Counted from the stretch's first letter, positions 1 to 12,029 are shown. The stretch is 64,000 bases of DNA from Bolinopsis microptera (GCF_026151205.1 NC_087072.1:19992103-20056102); one strand, 5' to 3'. Numbers and translations are program-made. The notes: generated by a model not told the origin, from the letters alone.

Positions 1-1046
1 GGGGGGGGGGGGGGGGGTTTCGGTCGTTGATTACGTAATCAAAATTTTCTTTTTTACCCTCTAGAATAATAGTATAATAACAATTTGACAATATTTAAAT
101 TCAAATTACACTCAATTTCACTCTGAAAGTGATAAAATTTAGAAATTGATCGAATATCCGGCTATAATAGTAAGTAGTTTAGAAGGTGCTTGGCCGGATA
201 TCATAACAATGATTTCGGCTCATCATGATAGCATGATCAGGGTAGCATGAAACGTAGAGAAAAGTGTTTTCTAGGAAAAAAGTCAAGGGGGGGGGGGGGG
301 GGGGTCAGGCCATGATATTGATTACGTAATATTGCTGTCAGGAGGGGGGGTGGTTGGGTCTTGATTACGGTTGATTACAGAAGGGGGGAGGGGGGGTAAA
401 AATTGTTCAAATATTGATTACGTAATATGTGAACGACCCCATACCTTAAAATTTCATATCCAGTAAGCCACTATCCGGTTTTATGGTAGAAACTGGGACT
501 GGAACGATTATAAATGCTTAATTATCCGGCCGAATGTGGATTCAACCGGTCACATAACGATTTAGCTGGATAATCAGTCTTTTGCCGTTCTGACAAAAGT
601 GCTTAAAGACCACTCAAAAATCCGAGAGTTTCAAGCACTTTTGACACATTTATGACAACTTGTGGCATTTTAAGCGGTTTCAAAAGGGGGTTTCTAAGGG
701 CCAGCGATTGGTTCAAATGGTTTCTGATAATTCGCAGGGATAGTTATTGACCCAAAAGAAAATTTGGGTTAAAGAATCCAGAATTTCAAAAATGGTCTTT
801 AAGCACATTTGTCAGAAAACGGCAGAGATGACAGGTAAACCAATCCAACGAAAAAATGATCTTTTAAGAAATCCACAAAGATGTATTTCAAAAATGTCTA
901 CCAAGAGTGGTCAAAAGGTTTAAAGTTTCAACCGTTTAACTTTAACTCAAACAGGTCCTAGACCCGGGCAGAACGCCGTGCTTCAAGGTTAAAGAGAAGA
1001 GAGCCAAAAGAGACGCAAGTATATAAGGTGCACCCCAAATAGCAAC
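1..1046. other. left edge, G-rich runs, no gene seen
   Basis: The window opens with a 17-base G run and has further poly-G/purine tracts near 290-304 and 340-395, some beside short repeats containing ATTACGTAAT. The rest is AT-rich and I see no convincing open frame in it. Further 3' exons of the minus-strand CutC-like/coiled-coil gene may lie here or beyond the left edge. Confidence 0.4.
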
Positions 1047-4000
1047 CTGAAGAGTTTTGAACTCTGGCACAAGCTTTTGAACATTGTTGGTATTGTTTGA
1101 ACTGCGACAGTGGCATTGGCAGCGGGTATTCATCATCTGAGTTGAACATAAAGCTGAGAATTAGTGCGTCAAGGACTGACCAAACTTTTAGTAATTGATA
1201 ATTGATTGTTTGATCTGTAACGTACACATGAAGGTTTAGGGTTCTGGGATTTACACTTTACATTGATAGAATAATTGAAAGGTTACAAATTACCCCTCTT
1301 ATCCCTCATGTAAAACCTACATACTGTAGTTATTGCTCATTGAGAGAAACATTTCAAGAATGAAAAAAACTTCTGGCATAATTGTAACGGTAAGAACAAG
1401 TGATAGAACTAGAATACTTAGAACTTATAGGCAAGCTTACTGGCGGATTCAACGGTTACTTAAAAGTAAATTCGAGACAACTGACCCCAGTGCTAACTCC
1501 TAAAATATTTGGCATTACACGTGACATAACACGTGACATTACACGTAACCGAATATAAAGAGATCTTCTGACCTGTGGAGAGGCGGGAGTAGAATCAAGA
1601 GGACTGTTTGTGTTGTATCTATCACTCTCACTCCTCAGCAGATCAGCCAGCAGGAACCTGATGTCAATGTTCTGCAGTTTGCTAAGTACGGAGGGGTGGC
1701 TGAGGAGGGAGCCCAGGGAGAACGCTCCTAGTCCTCCGTGGTCTGTTTCTTCCGCGCCGTGGTTATTGTTACTGCTTGCCTGCTGTGGTTTTTGTTACTG
1801 TTTGCCTGCTGTGGTTATGTCGTGAGCGTGTGTGAACTGTGACGTGTGTGTGCGACATATTGTTATATTATTAACAATGATTCATAAACTTTTCCTCGTC
1901 TATCGAATATGATCGGAACATTTCAAGAGTGAATATGAATTTCTCATTACTAGAAGTGACTGAGAAATCTCAACAGGATATGATCTTATGATAGAAAACA
2001 GATACTTAATATAACCTGAAACATTCTTAAGAATTACAGCCTAATTATTTCCTGTTCACTCTACCTTAGCCGCTGCAAGTTCCTCATGCAGCCGCTTATT
2101 TTCTTCTCTCAGCTGGTCTACCGTTGTAGACTCTGTGTTTCGAGCTGAAAAACATTTTATTACAAGGTGCAATGTGAGAAGCTCTGTAATTAAGGCAACA
2201 GCATGAGCAGTCGCTTCACACGACAGAAGATTCGTCAGAATCTATTTGACACCGAACATCGGAACATTATCCACAATCTGCGATATAATTAGATGAAGAT
2301 AAGACGTGCAACATAAAATTGTAATAATATATTCTAGTTTTACCAGGTATGATCTTGATTCGGTTTTGTGCATGCTCCTGCAGGGTTGCGATTAGCTGGG
2401 TTCCTCCGATATACCGGTCCGTGCTGACCAAGATCCTCTCAAAGCCGCACTTTATCGCATCGTCCAGCGCTTGGATAGGGTTAGCTATCTCATCAAAGGC
2501 CCTACTGAGGGTACAGGGCAGGGGTCGACACAAACCTAATTAAGGTGGGGTTTAAGTTAATAAACGTTATCATAACATTATTATTACATCTATTTTCGGA
2601 AAAACTTCTATTTTTGAAAACTTAAAAGATATCTAAATGCAGGATTGGTTAATATAAGTAATAATATAAGAAATAATATAAGTAATAATATAAGTTAACA
2701 GAAGTTAATATAAGTTAATATTTAAAGTAATAATATAAGTAATAATATAAGTTAACATAAGTTAATATAAGTTAATATAAGTTAACATAAGTTAATATAA
2801 GTTAATATAAGTTAATATAAGTTAATATAAGTTAACATAAGTTAATATAAGTTAATGTAAGTTAATACAAGTTTATATAAGTTAATATAAGTAATAATAT
2901 AAGTTAATATAAGTTAATATAAGTTAATATACAGTAAGTTAATACAAGTTAATATAAGTTAATATAAGTTATTATAATTAAAGTGCTAGCGATTGTAAGA
3001 CAAGTGTCCGAGAAATTACTCACTGATAAGAGCACTGCACCGATTTATGTCTAGCTGGTTGTTTCTGAAACAAACGTGTGTTCATTGTAGGGTGTAAATG
3101 ATACGACAAGATGACGTTATTCGTCTACGATTTGGACAGTTACTTTGAAAATGCATAGTTTGTAAAGTTCTGTAGTATAAGTTACAAACTATTTTACATT
3201 GTAACTATATAGCTACATGAAAGACTTCCCTACAACGTCTTGTCAGTGTTAAATTCAGCTCAAGCAGGTTTTATAAGAAGTAACAAAACATTTATCAGAA
3301 CTAGTAAGGTTTTATGTGCCAAAAATATGGTCAACATGAAGTAACTGAGGCAGAGTTATAACACATGAAATATTACCAATAAAGTTTTTAACCATTATTA
3401 ATAGAAGGTAAACTCATTTTTTAAAACTCACTGAGAAAGGACACCCAGGACAAATCCATTAGCACCGACATGCTTAGCAATGCTAATCTCCTCCTTCATG
3501 ATCTCGAATTCTGATTCAGAATAACAGTAATCTGTTCTGTAGGGTCGCACAACGACAAATATGGGAAGGGGAAGGTTATCTTTTACAACTTTTAATAGCC
3601 CTGCGAATAAAATTTATTAGTGACAAAGATTACCGATGTAACGAAATGGTGTCAAATGTGATCGAATACTGGTATATATTCTGTTTTATAATTATATAAT
3701 ACAGATGGCATACTGTACCTACTTGTTCGAGGATTCCGTCGCCAAAATTTGAAAAGTTCGAATATTTTAGACCACACCCATTCAATATTAAAACACCTAT
3801 ATTGTTCTCTCTGAACATGCTGGACGCCTAATGTTTTCAGAGACGGTATATTATTAAATGTTGCATCTGATCTGAAAAAATGAGGCAAAACGGATAAGAA
3901 ATGACGAAGTTATCAAGCATTTTGTGTTTGTGTATCTTGTTAACAAAATTGGGCACTCAGTGACTGGGCTAACGTATGCACACTGACTTATGGCCCCCCT

Positions 4001-4725
4001 GTATTTGTATTAAAATATTAATTACGAATTAATTAATTAATTACCAATACTAATATTTTTTTAAATTTTTAATTACCAATACTAGGACTATATCCTCCAT
4101 CGTGAGCACTGAAGCACAGCTCGACACTGCTGGCGCCTGGAAACAGGGTGAACAATTTAACTATACCATCTGCATCACGTTGTTTTCAACTAAGCAATTT
4201 ATGTGTTAAATTCATAATTTCTGGGAAAGTGCTAGTTGAACCTGTAGTTGAGGCTTGAGAGTGGGTGGCCAGTGTTTTTTGATTCTATGAGTATGGATTT
4301 ATTTATGATGATACATAGGATTTGAAAGCATAGGATTTGAAAGCATAGGATTTGAAAGCATAGGATTTGAAAGCATAGGATTTGAAAGCATAGGATTTGA
4401 AAGCATAGGATTTGAAAGGGACAAGGTTGAAACTGGCTGAAAGGGTTCTTAGTCCCCCAAGCCAGCATAGCTAAACTATGTTTCATTTTTTCATGTTCTA
4501 AGAAATCTGATGTCAGCAATATAAAAGGCTTTGGTCATTATTAATGGACATTGTAGAACAAAAATGACGTATGATATAAATATGAATAAGGATTTCATAT
4601 AAATTCTAAATCATTTAAACAATTATCAATATGAGTGAAGGAGTCTTACCTTTTTGGACGGCTTCTATGGCAGATTCCAAAGAATCCACACAAACTTCTA
4701 AATCAATGGGAGATGAAACTGACAT
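1047..4725 (-). CDS. CutC-like copper homeostasis protein, chimeric C-terminus (multi-exon)
   Basis: Exons on the minus strand, all GT/AG and in phase: 4725-4650 (Met start; LEVCVDSLESAIEAVQKG), 4136-4077, 3600-3432, 3064-3024, 2535-2344, 2144-2065; tentatively 1782-1573 and 1136-1047. The first five give a CutC TIM-barrel: the N-terminal EVCVDS strand, GASSVELC, FVVVRPY, GANGFVLGVL, a CRPLP block with RAFDEI, and GFERILVS, ending at RIKIIP. CutC proteins normally continue with a Gly-rich PGGGI loop, another helix and an SAR strand; none is found. Exon 5 instead splices in phase to a coiled-coil exon (VDQLREENKRLHEELAAAK), then to 210-nt and 90-nt phase-0 exons rich in Ser/Asn. CutC is implicated in copper handling, but its biochemical role is unsettled. 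The chimera, or two adjoining genes, is inference; the CutC identity is firm. Confidence 0.75.
1573..1782 (-). CDS. candidate 210-nt downstream exon of the CutC-like gene
   Basis: This stretch is open in phase 0 on the minus strand, bounded by a CAG|CAG (NAGNAG) acceptor and a CAG|GTCAG donor, with length divisible by three. It encodes a Ser/Leu-rich peptide including FSLGSLLSHPSVL and IDIRFLLADLL. It joins in frame to the coiled-coil exon at 2144-2065, whose AAG|GTAGAG end is a usable donor; if that donor is skipped, translation stops two codons later. The domain is not recognised. A plus-strand open frame over the same bases is taken as a shadow. Confidence 0.4.
2650..2976. repeat. AT-rich tandem repeat, unit about GTTAATATAA
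   Basis: A decamer close to GTTAATATAA, mixed with GTAATAATATAA variants, repeats for about 0.33 kb. It lies in the CutC intron between exons 3064-3024 and 2535-2344. Simple-sequence origin is seen directly; no function is inferred. Confidence 0.9.
4313..4418. repeat. 15-bp tandem repeat, about 7 copies
   Basis: Near-perfect head-to-tail copies of ATAGGATTTGAAAGC occupy the first intron of the CutC-like gene. Because the unit is a multiple of three, the minus strand stays open (repeated CFQIL), which creates a spurious ORF. Confidence 0.95.
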
Positions 4726-5381
4726 AGCCTTGGGAGACAAAATGTTTACAAATGATCCAGTAGAATTGCTCAATTCTACTGATAGTGATTTGAAAATCAT
4801 AGGCAGAACACTTAAACCAAGTCCAAAAATCATGAAAGTTATTTCAAAAAGTAGGTACACAATGTATATAGATAGAATATCTTGACATACATTGGATTAT
4901 TTATTTTCCAATGATATTAATCATAGCCGGAGCATAAGATATGGTCCTTTTTAAAAACCGCGAGGAGAGCTTCAGCAGGATTACAAGCATTTTTGGGCAT
5001 TCCTTAATGTCTTTCTGATGTGCCTACTGCATGCCAGCTTGGAACAGCAATGTTTCTTGCTTAATAATGATCCAGAATAACGCTTAACCAGTGCAGTAAT
5101 ACCTCCTGTTAGCAACAAAACCAGGAGCATGACATGCTTGGTAACAGATGAGAGTACTATTAATATTAAATATTAATGCTAAATTTAATAAAGACAAGAT
5201 AATTTTAAAGGGGATACAAGCGTGCACAAGTGCTACAGTTACAGAGCACAAATTTATGTTAAATTGGTTAATTAACCTTTTCTCGAGATCAATTCCTAAT
5301 GCAATGAACCAAAATGAACCAAAATGAACCAAATGAATCACTGTCAAACTCTCCCTGAAACTGGACAAACGACAATAAAAC

Positions 5382-5905
5382 TGGAGGTGACCGGGATTGG
5401 CAATTTTGAGCTATCCCGGTTCCGGTCAAGTCACATTTTTCATCCCGGTCCCGGTCAAATGCTGATTTATGATCCCGGTCCCGGTTAATTCAGGATTCTT
5501 GGTCCCGGTCCCGGTCAATCACTCAAATTTGCCGGGATTTTGACCGGGATCTTTTACATAATTTCATTCACTGTGATTTTAAGTTTTTACTTTCATTCAT
5601 TGTGAATTTCATCTTTAAACAACCTCTGAGCCAAATAAAACAATGTTTACTGCACTGCCCTGCTGTGTAGTGTGTACACAGTGTAGATCAAAGCTATTTC
5701 TACTCGGTAACTAATACATAACTCATAAGTGCAAAGTAACATCAAGTTTTCAACTTGGGCTACGCTCAATTGTCAATTGGAATTGGAGAATGAAACTGTT
5801 GAATAATTTGAGGGATCATTGATTGTCCCGGTCAAGTCAAATTTTGTATCCCGGTCCCGGTCCTGGTCCCGGTCAGGCCTGAAATCATGTCCCGGTCACC
5901 TCCTT
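5382..5905. mobile_element. non-autonomous DNA transposon with CCCGGTC repeats
   Basis: The ends are inverted repeats (GGAGGTGACCGGGA on the left, TCCCGGTCACCTCC on the right). They are flanked by a direct repeat CAATAAAAC at 5373-5381 and 5906-5914, which looks like an 8-9-bp target duplication. Both subterminal zones carry runs of TCCCGGTCCCGGTC-type motifs, as transposase-binding arrays often do; the centre is AT-rich and non-coding. A hAT-like MITE fits best. Confidence 0.7.
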
Positions 5906-6221
5906 CAATAAAACAAATGAAATGTTTTCCACTGTTCGGGAACTAAAGGCCAAAGGGTTATATGCTGTTAAGTAATAAGTTTTACCCAAACTAAAGGGTA
6001 AATAAAATGAAAAAATTTATATTCACCACAAAACAATCAATACATATTATGTTATATTCATGAATAAATTCAAATTTGAAATTCAGCCACATACACTGCC
6101 TGCCGCGCACACTGCCTCACACAATACCTGGAAACATAATGCACACTGAAGTATATACAGTGAAGGTAAAGTTATTTACCTCACACTCTGGTATACACTG
6201 TCTTATGATTCATTACTTTAA

Positions 6222-7386
6222 GGGGGTCTTCATCAAAATTCTCTCGAAATTGACTTTATAGTTGTTTCTGATAGAGGGGAGTGATATCTATCAGCTGTTT
6301 TTAGTCCCATGGAAAAATTGTTCCTAGCCGAAATTATTGCCGGTCAAAGGTCAGTGCCTATGTGTAATTGTATTGCGCAAGCGATTTTCAATCGCGCCCT
6401 GAAAATCGAGTCCAAAAATCTATCTTCTACTACATTTTTTTGAGAAGATAGATTTGAAAAAATCGTCAAAAAACGAGGTCCAAGATTTTCAAAATCAAAT
6501 AAAAAATTTTCTAAGGCCTATCTCAAAATTCTGAACATTTTTTGAACATTTAAAATATAATTTGAAACATTACAGTAACGTTATTCAAATCTCAAACAGA
6601 AACAGTATATAACAAAGTTTTGTGTTTTGATCATATGATCGTGGATGTATAGTGATTGATTGCATAATTTTGAATTTGATTGATGGTGATTGTGAGTGAG
6701 AAGATGTTTGGAGTGCCAGCCAGTAACTCTGTCAAATGAACAGCCCATTGAAGAGCGAATGAGCGCAATTGCGCAGGAACAGCAGAGAGGGTGGCACAAA
6801 ACGGCACACACGGAAAAGACGAAACAAAAAAGAAAAAACGCCGTGCGCGGTAAGCTTGCCTATGTCTGAGAGCTGGTGTTACCTGGCAAGAGGCCTCGAA
6901 GGAGGTGCCGTGGTGGAGTGTGAAGGGAAAGTTCGAGAGCACGGCAGCTCTAACTGATGATGATGATTGAAGAAGGAGGTCGAGCGGGAAGCTCAGAAAA
7001 AGCTAAACAGGAAGGATCCAGCTGAGGTCTGACTCATGTCAGGAAGTGATGAAAAACTCACAGACAAAATCATCAGAACTGACAATCATCAGAATTGACA
7101 ATCTTTTCTAAATGGTCCTTAGAACATATCCTGAAAGTTTTAAGGTGATTGCTCAAAAAATGTAGGAGAAGATAGATTTTTAGACTTGTTTTTCAGGGCG
7201 CGCGATTAAAAATCACTCGCGCAATACAATTACACATAGGCGCTGACCTTTGACCGGCAATAATTTCGGCTAGGAACAATATTTTTCCATGGGACTAAAA
7301 ACAGCTGATAGATATCACTCCCCTCTATCAGAAACAACTATAAAGTCAATTTCGAGAGAATTTTGATGAAGACCCCCCCGGCCCCC
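6222..7386. mobile_element. piggyBac-like non-autonomous element, TTAA target, long TIRs
   Basis: The element is flanked by TTAA at 6218-6221 and 7387-7390. Arms of about 220 bp (6222-6441 and 7155-7386) are near-perfect inverted copies beginning GGGGGTCTTCATC; the right end has about 9 extra G/C bases. The arms share the tract with GGAGTGATATCTATCAGCTG. The 0.7-kb centre has no long ORF. TTAA duplication is the hallmark of piggyBac transposases. Confidence 0.75.
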
Positions 7387-7639
7387 TTAACTTCTATGTG
7401 TGGTATTATTATGTCATTATTCCTTGCCATTGAGGGAATGATAACAAATCATCATAGAGATTTGATCTAATATGTTGATGGTTACCGTCCCTTTCTTTAC
7501 CTGGAAATGACAGACAATATGTAGGCATATTCTAATTCTCATGCAAACTAAATCAAGCAATCTTTGCACCTTCTGGTCAACCTTGCACCAATTTATCATA
7601 CTACCCTAGTAATATACGAAATACACTGCTTTCAGAATT

Positions 7640-8415
7640 TTGCATGTGATACAATTTTTTCCGTTCACACTCTTTTGTAAAAGGATAATAGTGAAAGGTT
7701 ACGAATGGACGTTTTTGCAGAAAAACGTGGATTTTGGAGAACGAGGTAGGTGGGTTTAAATATGTCGTCAGTCCTTCCTTCCGTAAGTTACCATGACAAC
7801 TAGCACACAGTGCAGCGCGCGAGTAATGCTTGCGGAGATGTGATGTATATAGCTAGCATGTCAATAAATGCGCGGCGCGAGTGTATTTTAATGTATACTA
7901 TGTAATGTATAGTATTAGGTAATAAGCCCAATTTGTACGTGGCATGCGTAGTATAGTGTACTCTGTGTATATTATTATTATGAAGTGAGCTGATTAGAGC
8001 TTATATTTATAGATATAGCGAATGGAAATCTAGCGTCCGCCAAAACGAAACAACGGGCGCAATTCTTGTTTAAATGGAAACAAATTCTAAATTCCATTCT
8101 TTGTTTACAATCAAACAAATGCAATATAATAAAATTCACAGGCATGAAGTATGCAACTAAATTTCCTCACACATATTAATGTTTTTTAATAGCTATTAGC
8201 AGGGTAAAATTTGTTAGGTGTGTTTCTATAAATTTCTCTATTGGAAATTAAAGTTTTTGATCTCTACTATTTATTGTTATTAAAATGCTCATTGTAGCCA
8301 GCTGCTAGTATACTTGTATCATTTAATTTTAAATCAAATTTATTCGGATATAATATATTTATTGATTATGTATTGAATTGGTGATAAATAATTTTTTTAT
8401 AAATTGTCTTTTCTC
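7640..8415. repeat. dispersed repeat copy I
   Basis: 7640-8075 matches the reverse complement of 43303-43870 (shared landmarks: AGTGAAAGGTTACGAATGG, GGTGGGTTTAAATATGTCGT, CTAGCGTCCGCCAAAACGAA). 8283-8415 matches the reverse complement of 23935-24055 (ATACTTGTATCATTTAA, AATTGTCTTTTCTC). Together they define a family of about 0.77 kb with truncated copies. No coding potential or clear termini are seen, so class is unknown. Confidence 0.7.
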
Positions 8416-8945
8416 ATCATCATCATAATGTATTACTAATAATGTAACCTATGTCGTTGGATCTGTGCACAGTGCAAATCAAATAAAATCAAGTACAAGA
8501 TTCCATATTTGCTTAAAATCTCCTCAGTTGACGTAGTAGTCTTATAATCGAATGATTGGGAAGCCGTAATTTTATATCTAAATGCAAAAAATCACATTTC
8601 TTTTTAGGGCACCAATCCTAGCAAGAGCATACTAAACCTCTAGACAAACAACATGGTAAATTAGCTCAAGAAAACAACAACTTGAGTTGGTATACTTGCT
8701 GTGAGGTGTATCAGCTACTGGGTTGAAGGTCCCCCTTTTTAAAATCTTTTTTAAACATCATCACGCCATAACTAAAGATGTTTGGCTGCGCAATAAGTGT
8801 TATATGTGTTAGAATCTTAATTCTATTTGTAGCTTGTTTTTGTACTTCATATTACTAACCCTGTATCTCACTTTAGCAAAGGTTTAGTTCCAGTGATTGT
8901 ATATACAGTGTTGGGGTAAAGGGACTCCAGAAGGCAGACAAGGCT

Positions 8946-9090
8946 CGACTCCAGACTCTAGTTGAAGTAACAGAAGAGAGAGGAGTGTCCAGTGTTTAGT
9001 TGACTCCAGACTCTAGCGTAGCAGAAGGGAGAGGAGTGACGTTGTCGACTCCAGACTCTAGCGTAGCAGAAGGGAGAGGAGTGACGTTGT
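8946..9090. repeat. 44-55-bp tandem repeat, 3 units
   Basis: Three units begin GACTCCAGACTCTAG at 8948, 9003 and 9047 and continue with AGAAGGGAGAGGAGTG; the last two are almost identical at 44 bp spacing. Confidence 0.85.
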
Positions 9091-10172
9091 TTTAGTGATC
9101 CCACAGATTCCAGTCGACAGATACTATCTGTGTTCTGTGACGTGGAAAGAGTGGTAAGTAGTTTATAGTTATAGTTTAGTAGTTTAGTCTAGGAGTTCCC
9201 ACTTCCTCTTTCACTTTCATTTATAGTTTCACGTGGATTACCTTTCACTTTACTCACGGTAGTTTTCCCCCAGGGTTTTTGTTTTATAGTTATCAGTTCC
9301 AGTTTTACTTGAAGTCCTCATCATTCAGAAGTCCCTCATATAGTAAGAAGAACATCATCATCAGGAGTAGTAGTTTTAATTTAATAGTAGTTTAATCTAA
9401 TAGTAAAAAAGACATTGTTTAGTTTAGTATTGAAATGTGTTTTAACTATTAGTCAGAGCAGAGTAGTGTGAGTTACTGAGTCACACCATATCAATCATTC
9501 ACTATTTAAGAGAGTACATTGTAGAGTAACAAGGTTACTTTTGACACAAGTTTTGTATAACCTCTTTATTCATCTAATTTGTATTTATAATAATTGAGTA
9601 TTATTTGTTATTTAATTAACCCAAGAACAGGGTTCCAACAATATGTACTAGAGCTCGACTTATAAAACGGGCTTTACTGATTTATTAGCATGATCATGAT
9701 CAAAATGTGCTCAACTGGACTAAATGTGAGTGTCGATCATATTTATGTAACTTTACATGTGATTCCTTTCCTTCTCTAATATTTTTGTGACTAATGACAA
9801 TTCGAATCAATACATAATAATGTAATAAACGAATGCAGAATGATACTCGCCTAAATTTCTTGGAAGTATTTGACAGATGTTACTCGTCTAAATTTCCCCG
9901 TATAGTAGCTCAACGGAGGGGGTAATCAGGGCACGTGTTACTGAAAAATGTACGTGTCCTTCCACAATCCCTTCTGTTGGGTCACACGTTATTGGGAGCT
10001 GAGATCGCTATCGTGTAACTAGAAGCAGTAAATGCAAAGTAACTTAGGTGATAGGTGATAGGCAATATGAAATTACACATCTTACTTTATCCCGTCACCC
10101 ATGAAACTTATCAATTAAGGCCTGTTGGTGGTATCATCGTTTTTGGAACTCAAAACGTTTCGCGGTTGCGAA
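9091..10172. other. AT-rich intergenic DNA, no gene seen
   Basis: This stretch has many TAGTTTAG-type short repeats and no open frame of note. A segment near 9945-9970 (GTGTCCTTCCACA) recurs inverted near 29760, hinting at an old dispersed repeat. Confidence 0.4.
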
Positions 10173-10324
10173 TGCCGGCCCATCGAGGAAAATCTTTTTA
10201 TTTTGTTTTTTAACCATTATAAAGTATGATTAGTCGGATATAATACTGAGTTCAAACAGTTCCCGAAACGAAAAAGCAAACATTTGATTTTTGTTTCGGC
10301 GACTGAATCGTCGATGGGCCGGCA
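10173..10324. mobile_element. 152-bp palindromic MITE
   Basis: A perfect 14-bp terminal inverted repeat, TGCCGGCCCATCGA ... TCGATGGGCCGGCA, brackets an AT-rich centre. A related element with GCCCATCGA ends lies at 29202-29319. The target duplication is not clear. Confidence 0.6.
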
Positions 10325-10758
10325 AATATTTGTTGTCGAGTAGTGTTAAATACTCATATTAACATGATTATTGATTTAATTTAGGAATTGTATATGAATA
10401 TCTTTGACCAAGTTTAATTGTCAATGATAATGCACCTCAGCACTCGGCGCGCGCGGCGGCTTTGATGTTAGCGGCTACAAACTAGGTAGCAGCAGAAAAA
10501 TGCAGCGCGCGTTCAGCATACGGCTTTTCGTATTTGATTTTACAAATGACAAAGCAACTTTTAATGATTATTAATGGAATTATCGGATATTTATAATTCA
10601 ATATGTATTGATTCTTCTGTGGAAAATAAAAATTGTATTTTACTTTAAAAATGTAGCGCGCACCGCTTTCTTCTCGAAATATTGGCCCGATGACAAGTGT
10701 TACGAAGTAGCGCGCGCCGGGCCAGATCATTAACAATGGTCAAGGAAGTAAAAGCGCG
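10325..10758. other. intergenic DNA with CG-rich patches
   Basis: AT-rich DNA is interrupted by short GCGCGC patches (10445-10460, 10500-10515, 10655-10720). The GCGCGC(C/G)GGGCCA string near 10715 recurs inverted near 11045. No convincing ORF is seen. Confidence 0.35.
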
Positions 10759-10841
10759 TTACCTGGGGACCCCAAGCTATTATGTTCATAAACATTATAA
10801 TAAAGATTTGGCGGAATGACAGGCTGAGCGCGGCCCAGTAA
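10759..10841 (+). mobile_element. 83-bp structured MITE, copy A
   Basis: It starts TTACCTGGGG and ends GGCCCAGTAA (imperfect TIR). Inside are a hairpin CCTGGGGACCCCAAG and the conserved core GGCGGAATGACAGGCTGAGC. It is flanked by AAGCGCG on both sides, a near 8-bp target duplication. Copies B, C and D are at 11318, 29388 and 33077. Confidence 0.75.
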
Positions 10842-11317
10842 TAAGCGCGCCGATTTCAGTTTTGATCAGTTCAAAAAATATTTGGAGGACTTTGCCGCTT
10901 CGACGCGCGAACTAGCATCCTTGCTTCGTCGTCGATCGTTGCTCTGCTACGCAGAGCAACGATCTCGATGGGTTGACATCGTCAATAAAAAAATATGACA
11001 TATGAAGTGAACAGTAATAAAATTTAACCATTGTTAATGATTTGGCCCGGCGCGCGCTACTTCGAAGAAATTTAGACGAGTAACATCCGTCAATAATAAA
11101 ATGAAAATTGATAAAATAAAAGGTTATTTGCATTTAAAATATTCATTAAAATGTTGTAGGTTTACAACCTACCAGGACGCGCGCCGAGTTGGACTCGATA
11201 TTTTACAAGTATCACTCTTTAATTAACATGTCTAAAAATATAAAATTACAAAATCTAATTGTTAAACATTTCAAAAGATTTTATTTCAAAATTTAGTTTG
11301 AAAGACTATGCACATGC

Positions 11318-11400
11318 TTACCTGGGGATCCCAGGTTATTACATTTATGTTTATAATTATATGGATTAGTTGGAATGACAGGCTGAGCGCCGCTCAGTAA
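11318..11400 (+). mobile_element. 83-bp structured MITE, copy B
   Basis: Same architecture as copy A: TTACCTGGGG start, perfect palindrome CCTGGGGATCCCAGG, core GGAATGACAGGCTGAGC, end CTCAGTAA. Flanks GCACATGC and TGAACATG are a decayed duplication. Confidence 0.7.
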
Positions 11401-11590
11401 TGAACATGTTAGCTTTTTTAATTTTGTTGTTGTTGTAAAGACCCGTATAGAGCCACCTCTAAGGGCTTTGAGACAGTTTATTAAATATAATATAATAATC
11501 AATAATATCGAAAGTCGTTTCAAAATATTTTCAAACTCAAAGTTGAAATCACACTCACACTAAAAAGATCAATTGTTTTGTCAAATAGTA

Positions 11591-11591
11591 A

Positions 11592-11628
<37 letters not shown>
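11591..11628 (+). repeat. poly-A tract
   Basis: A run of more than 30 A residues on the plus strand. No recognisable retroposon body lies directly upstream, so its origin is not assigned. Confidence 0.8.
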
Positions 11629-11631
<3 letters not shown>

Positions 11632-12029
11632 GACACATTACAGTACGTAAGCATGATTAGCATCAGCATGCCTTTCATTTTATTTGTACCACTTAAGTCC
11701 CAGAACCTTTTATCTTTTAATCCTGCTATAGTTTGTTATAATATACGGCTATTCTAATTTCTAGAAATTTTCAAGCGTGACGATGAAAATTTTATCGCGA
11801 GAATTATCTTTAAGATTTTGTGCATTAAAAAGCCGCGCGGAGTGGGGTAAGGCTTGCTGTTATCAGCGCTTTGGCAGTGAAAAATATGCTGAAATATGTC
11901 AGTCCATTAAGCGAACGTTGTTTATTACTGCTCGTTTATTGTGTGTTTGCTGTCGTCCTATGTTATGTTATGTTATGATATGATGTCATGATTTAGCGAT
12001 TATTGGTCGCTGTATTACTCAATCATCCC

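Noticed and set aside
958-1227. 89-codon minus-strand frame
   Set aside because: Its frame does not match the phase of the candidate exon 1047-1136 and its Met lies outside it; likely a chance frame.
2145-2343. Alternative CutC end using an acceptor near 2280
   Set aside because: It would add only three residues and a stop, with no CutC-like sequence; possible but less informative than the in-phase coiled-coil exon.
4232-4519. 95-codon minus frame with CFQIL repeats
   Set aside because: Produced by the 15-bp tandem repeat.
11316-11330. Resemblance of CTTACCTGGGGA to the 5' end of U1 snRNA
   Set aside because: The rest of the 83-bp unit does not match U1, and its TIR and duplications identify a MITE.
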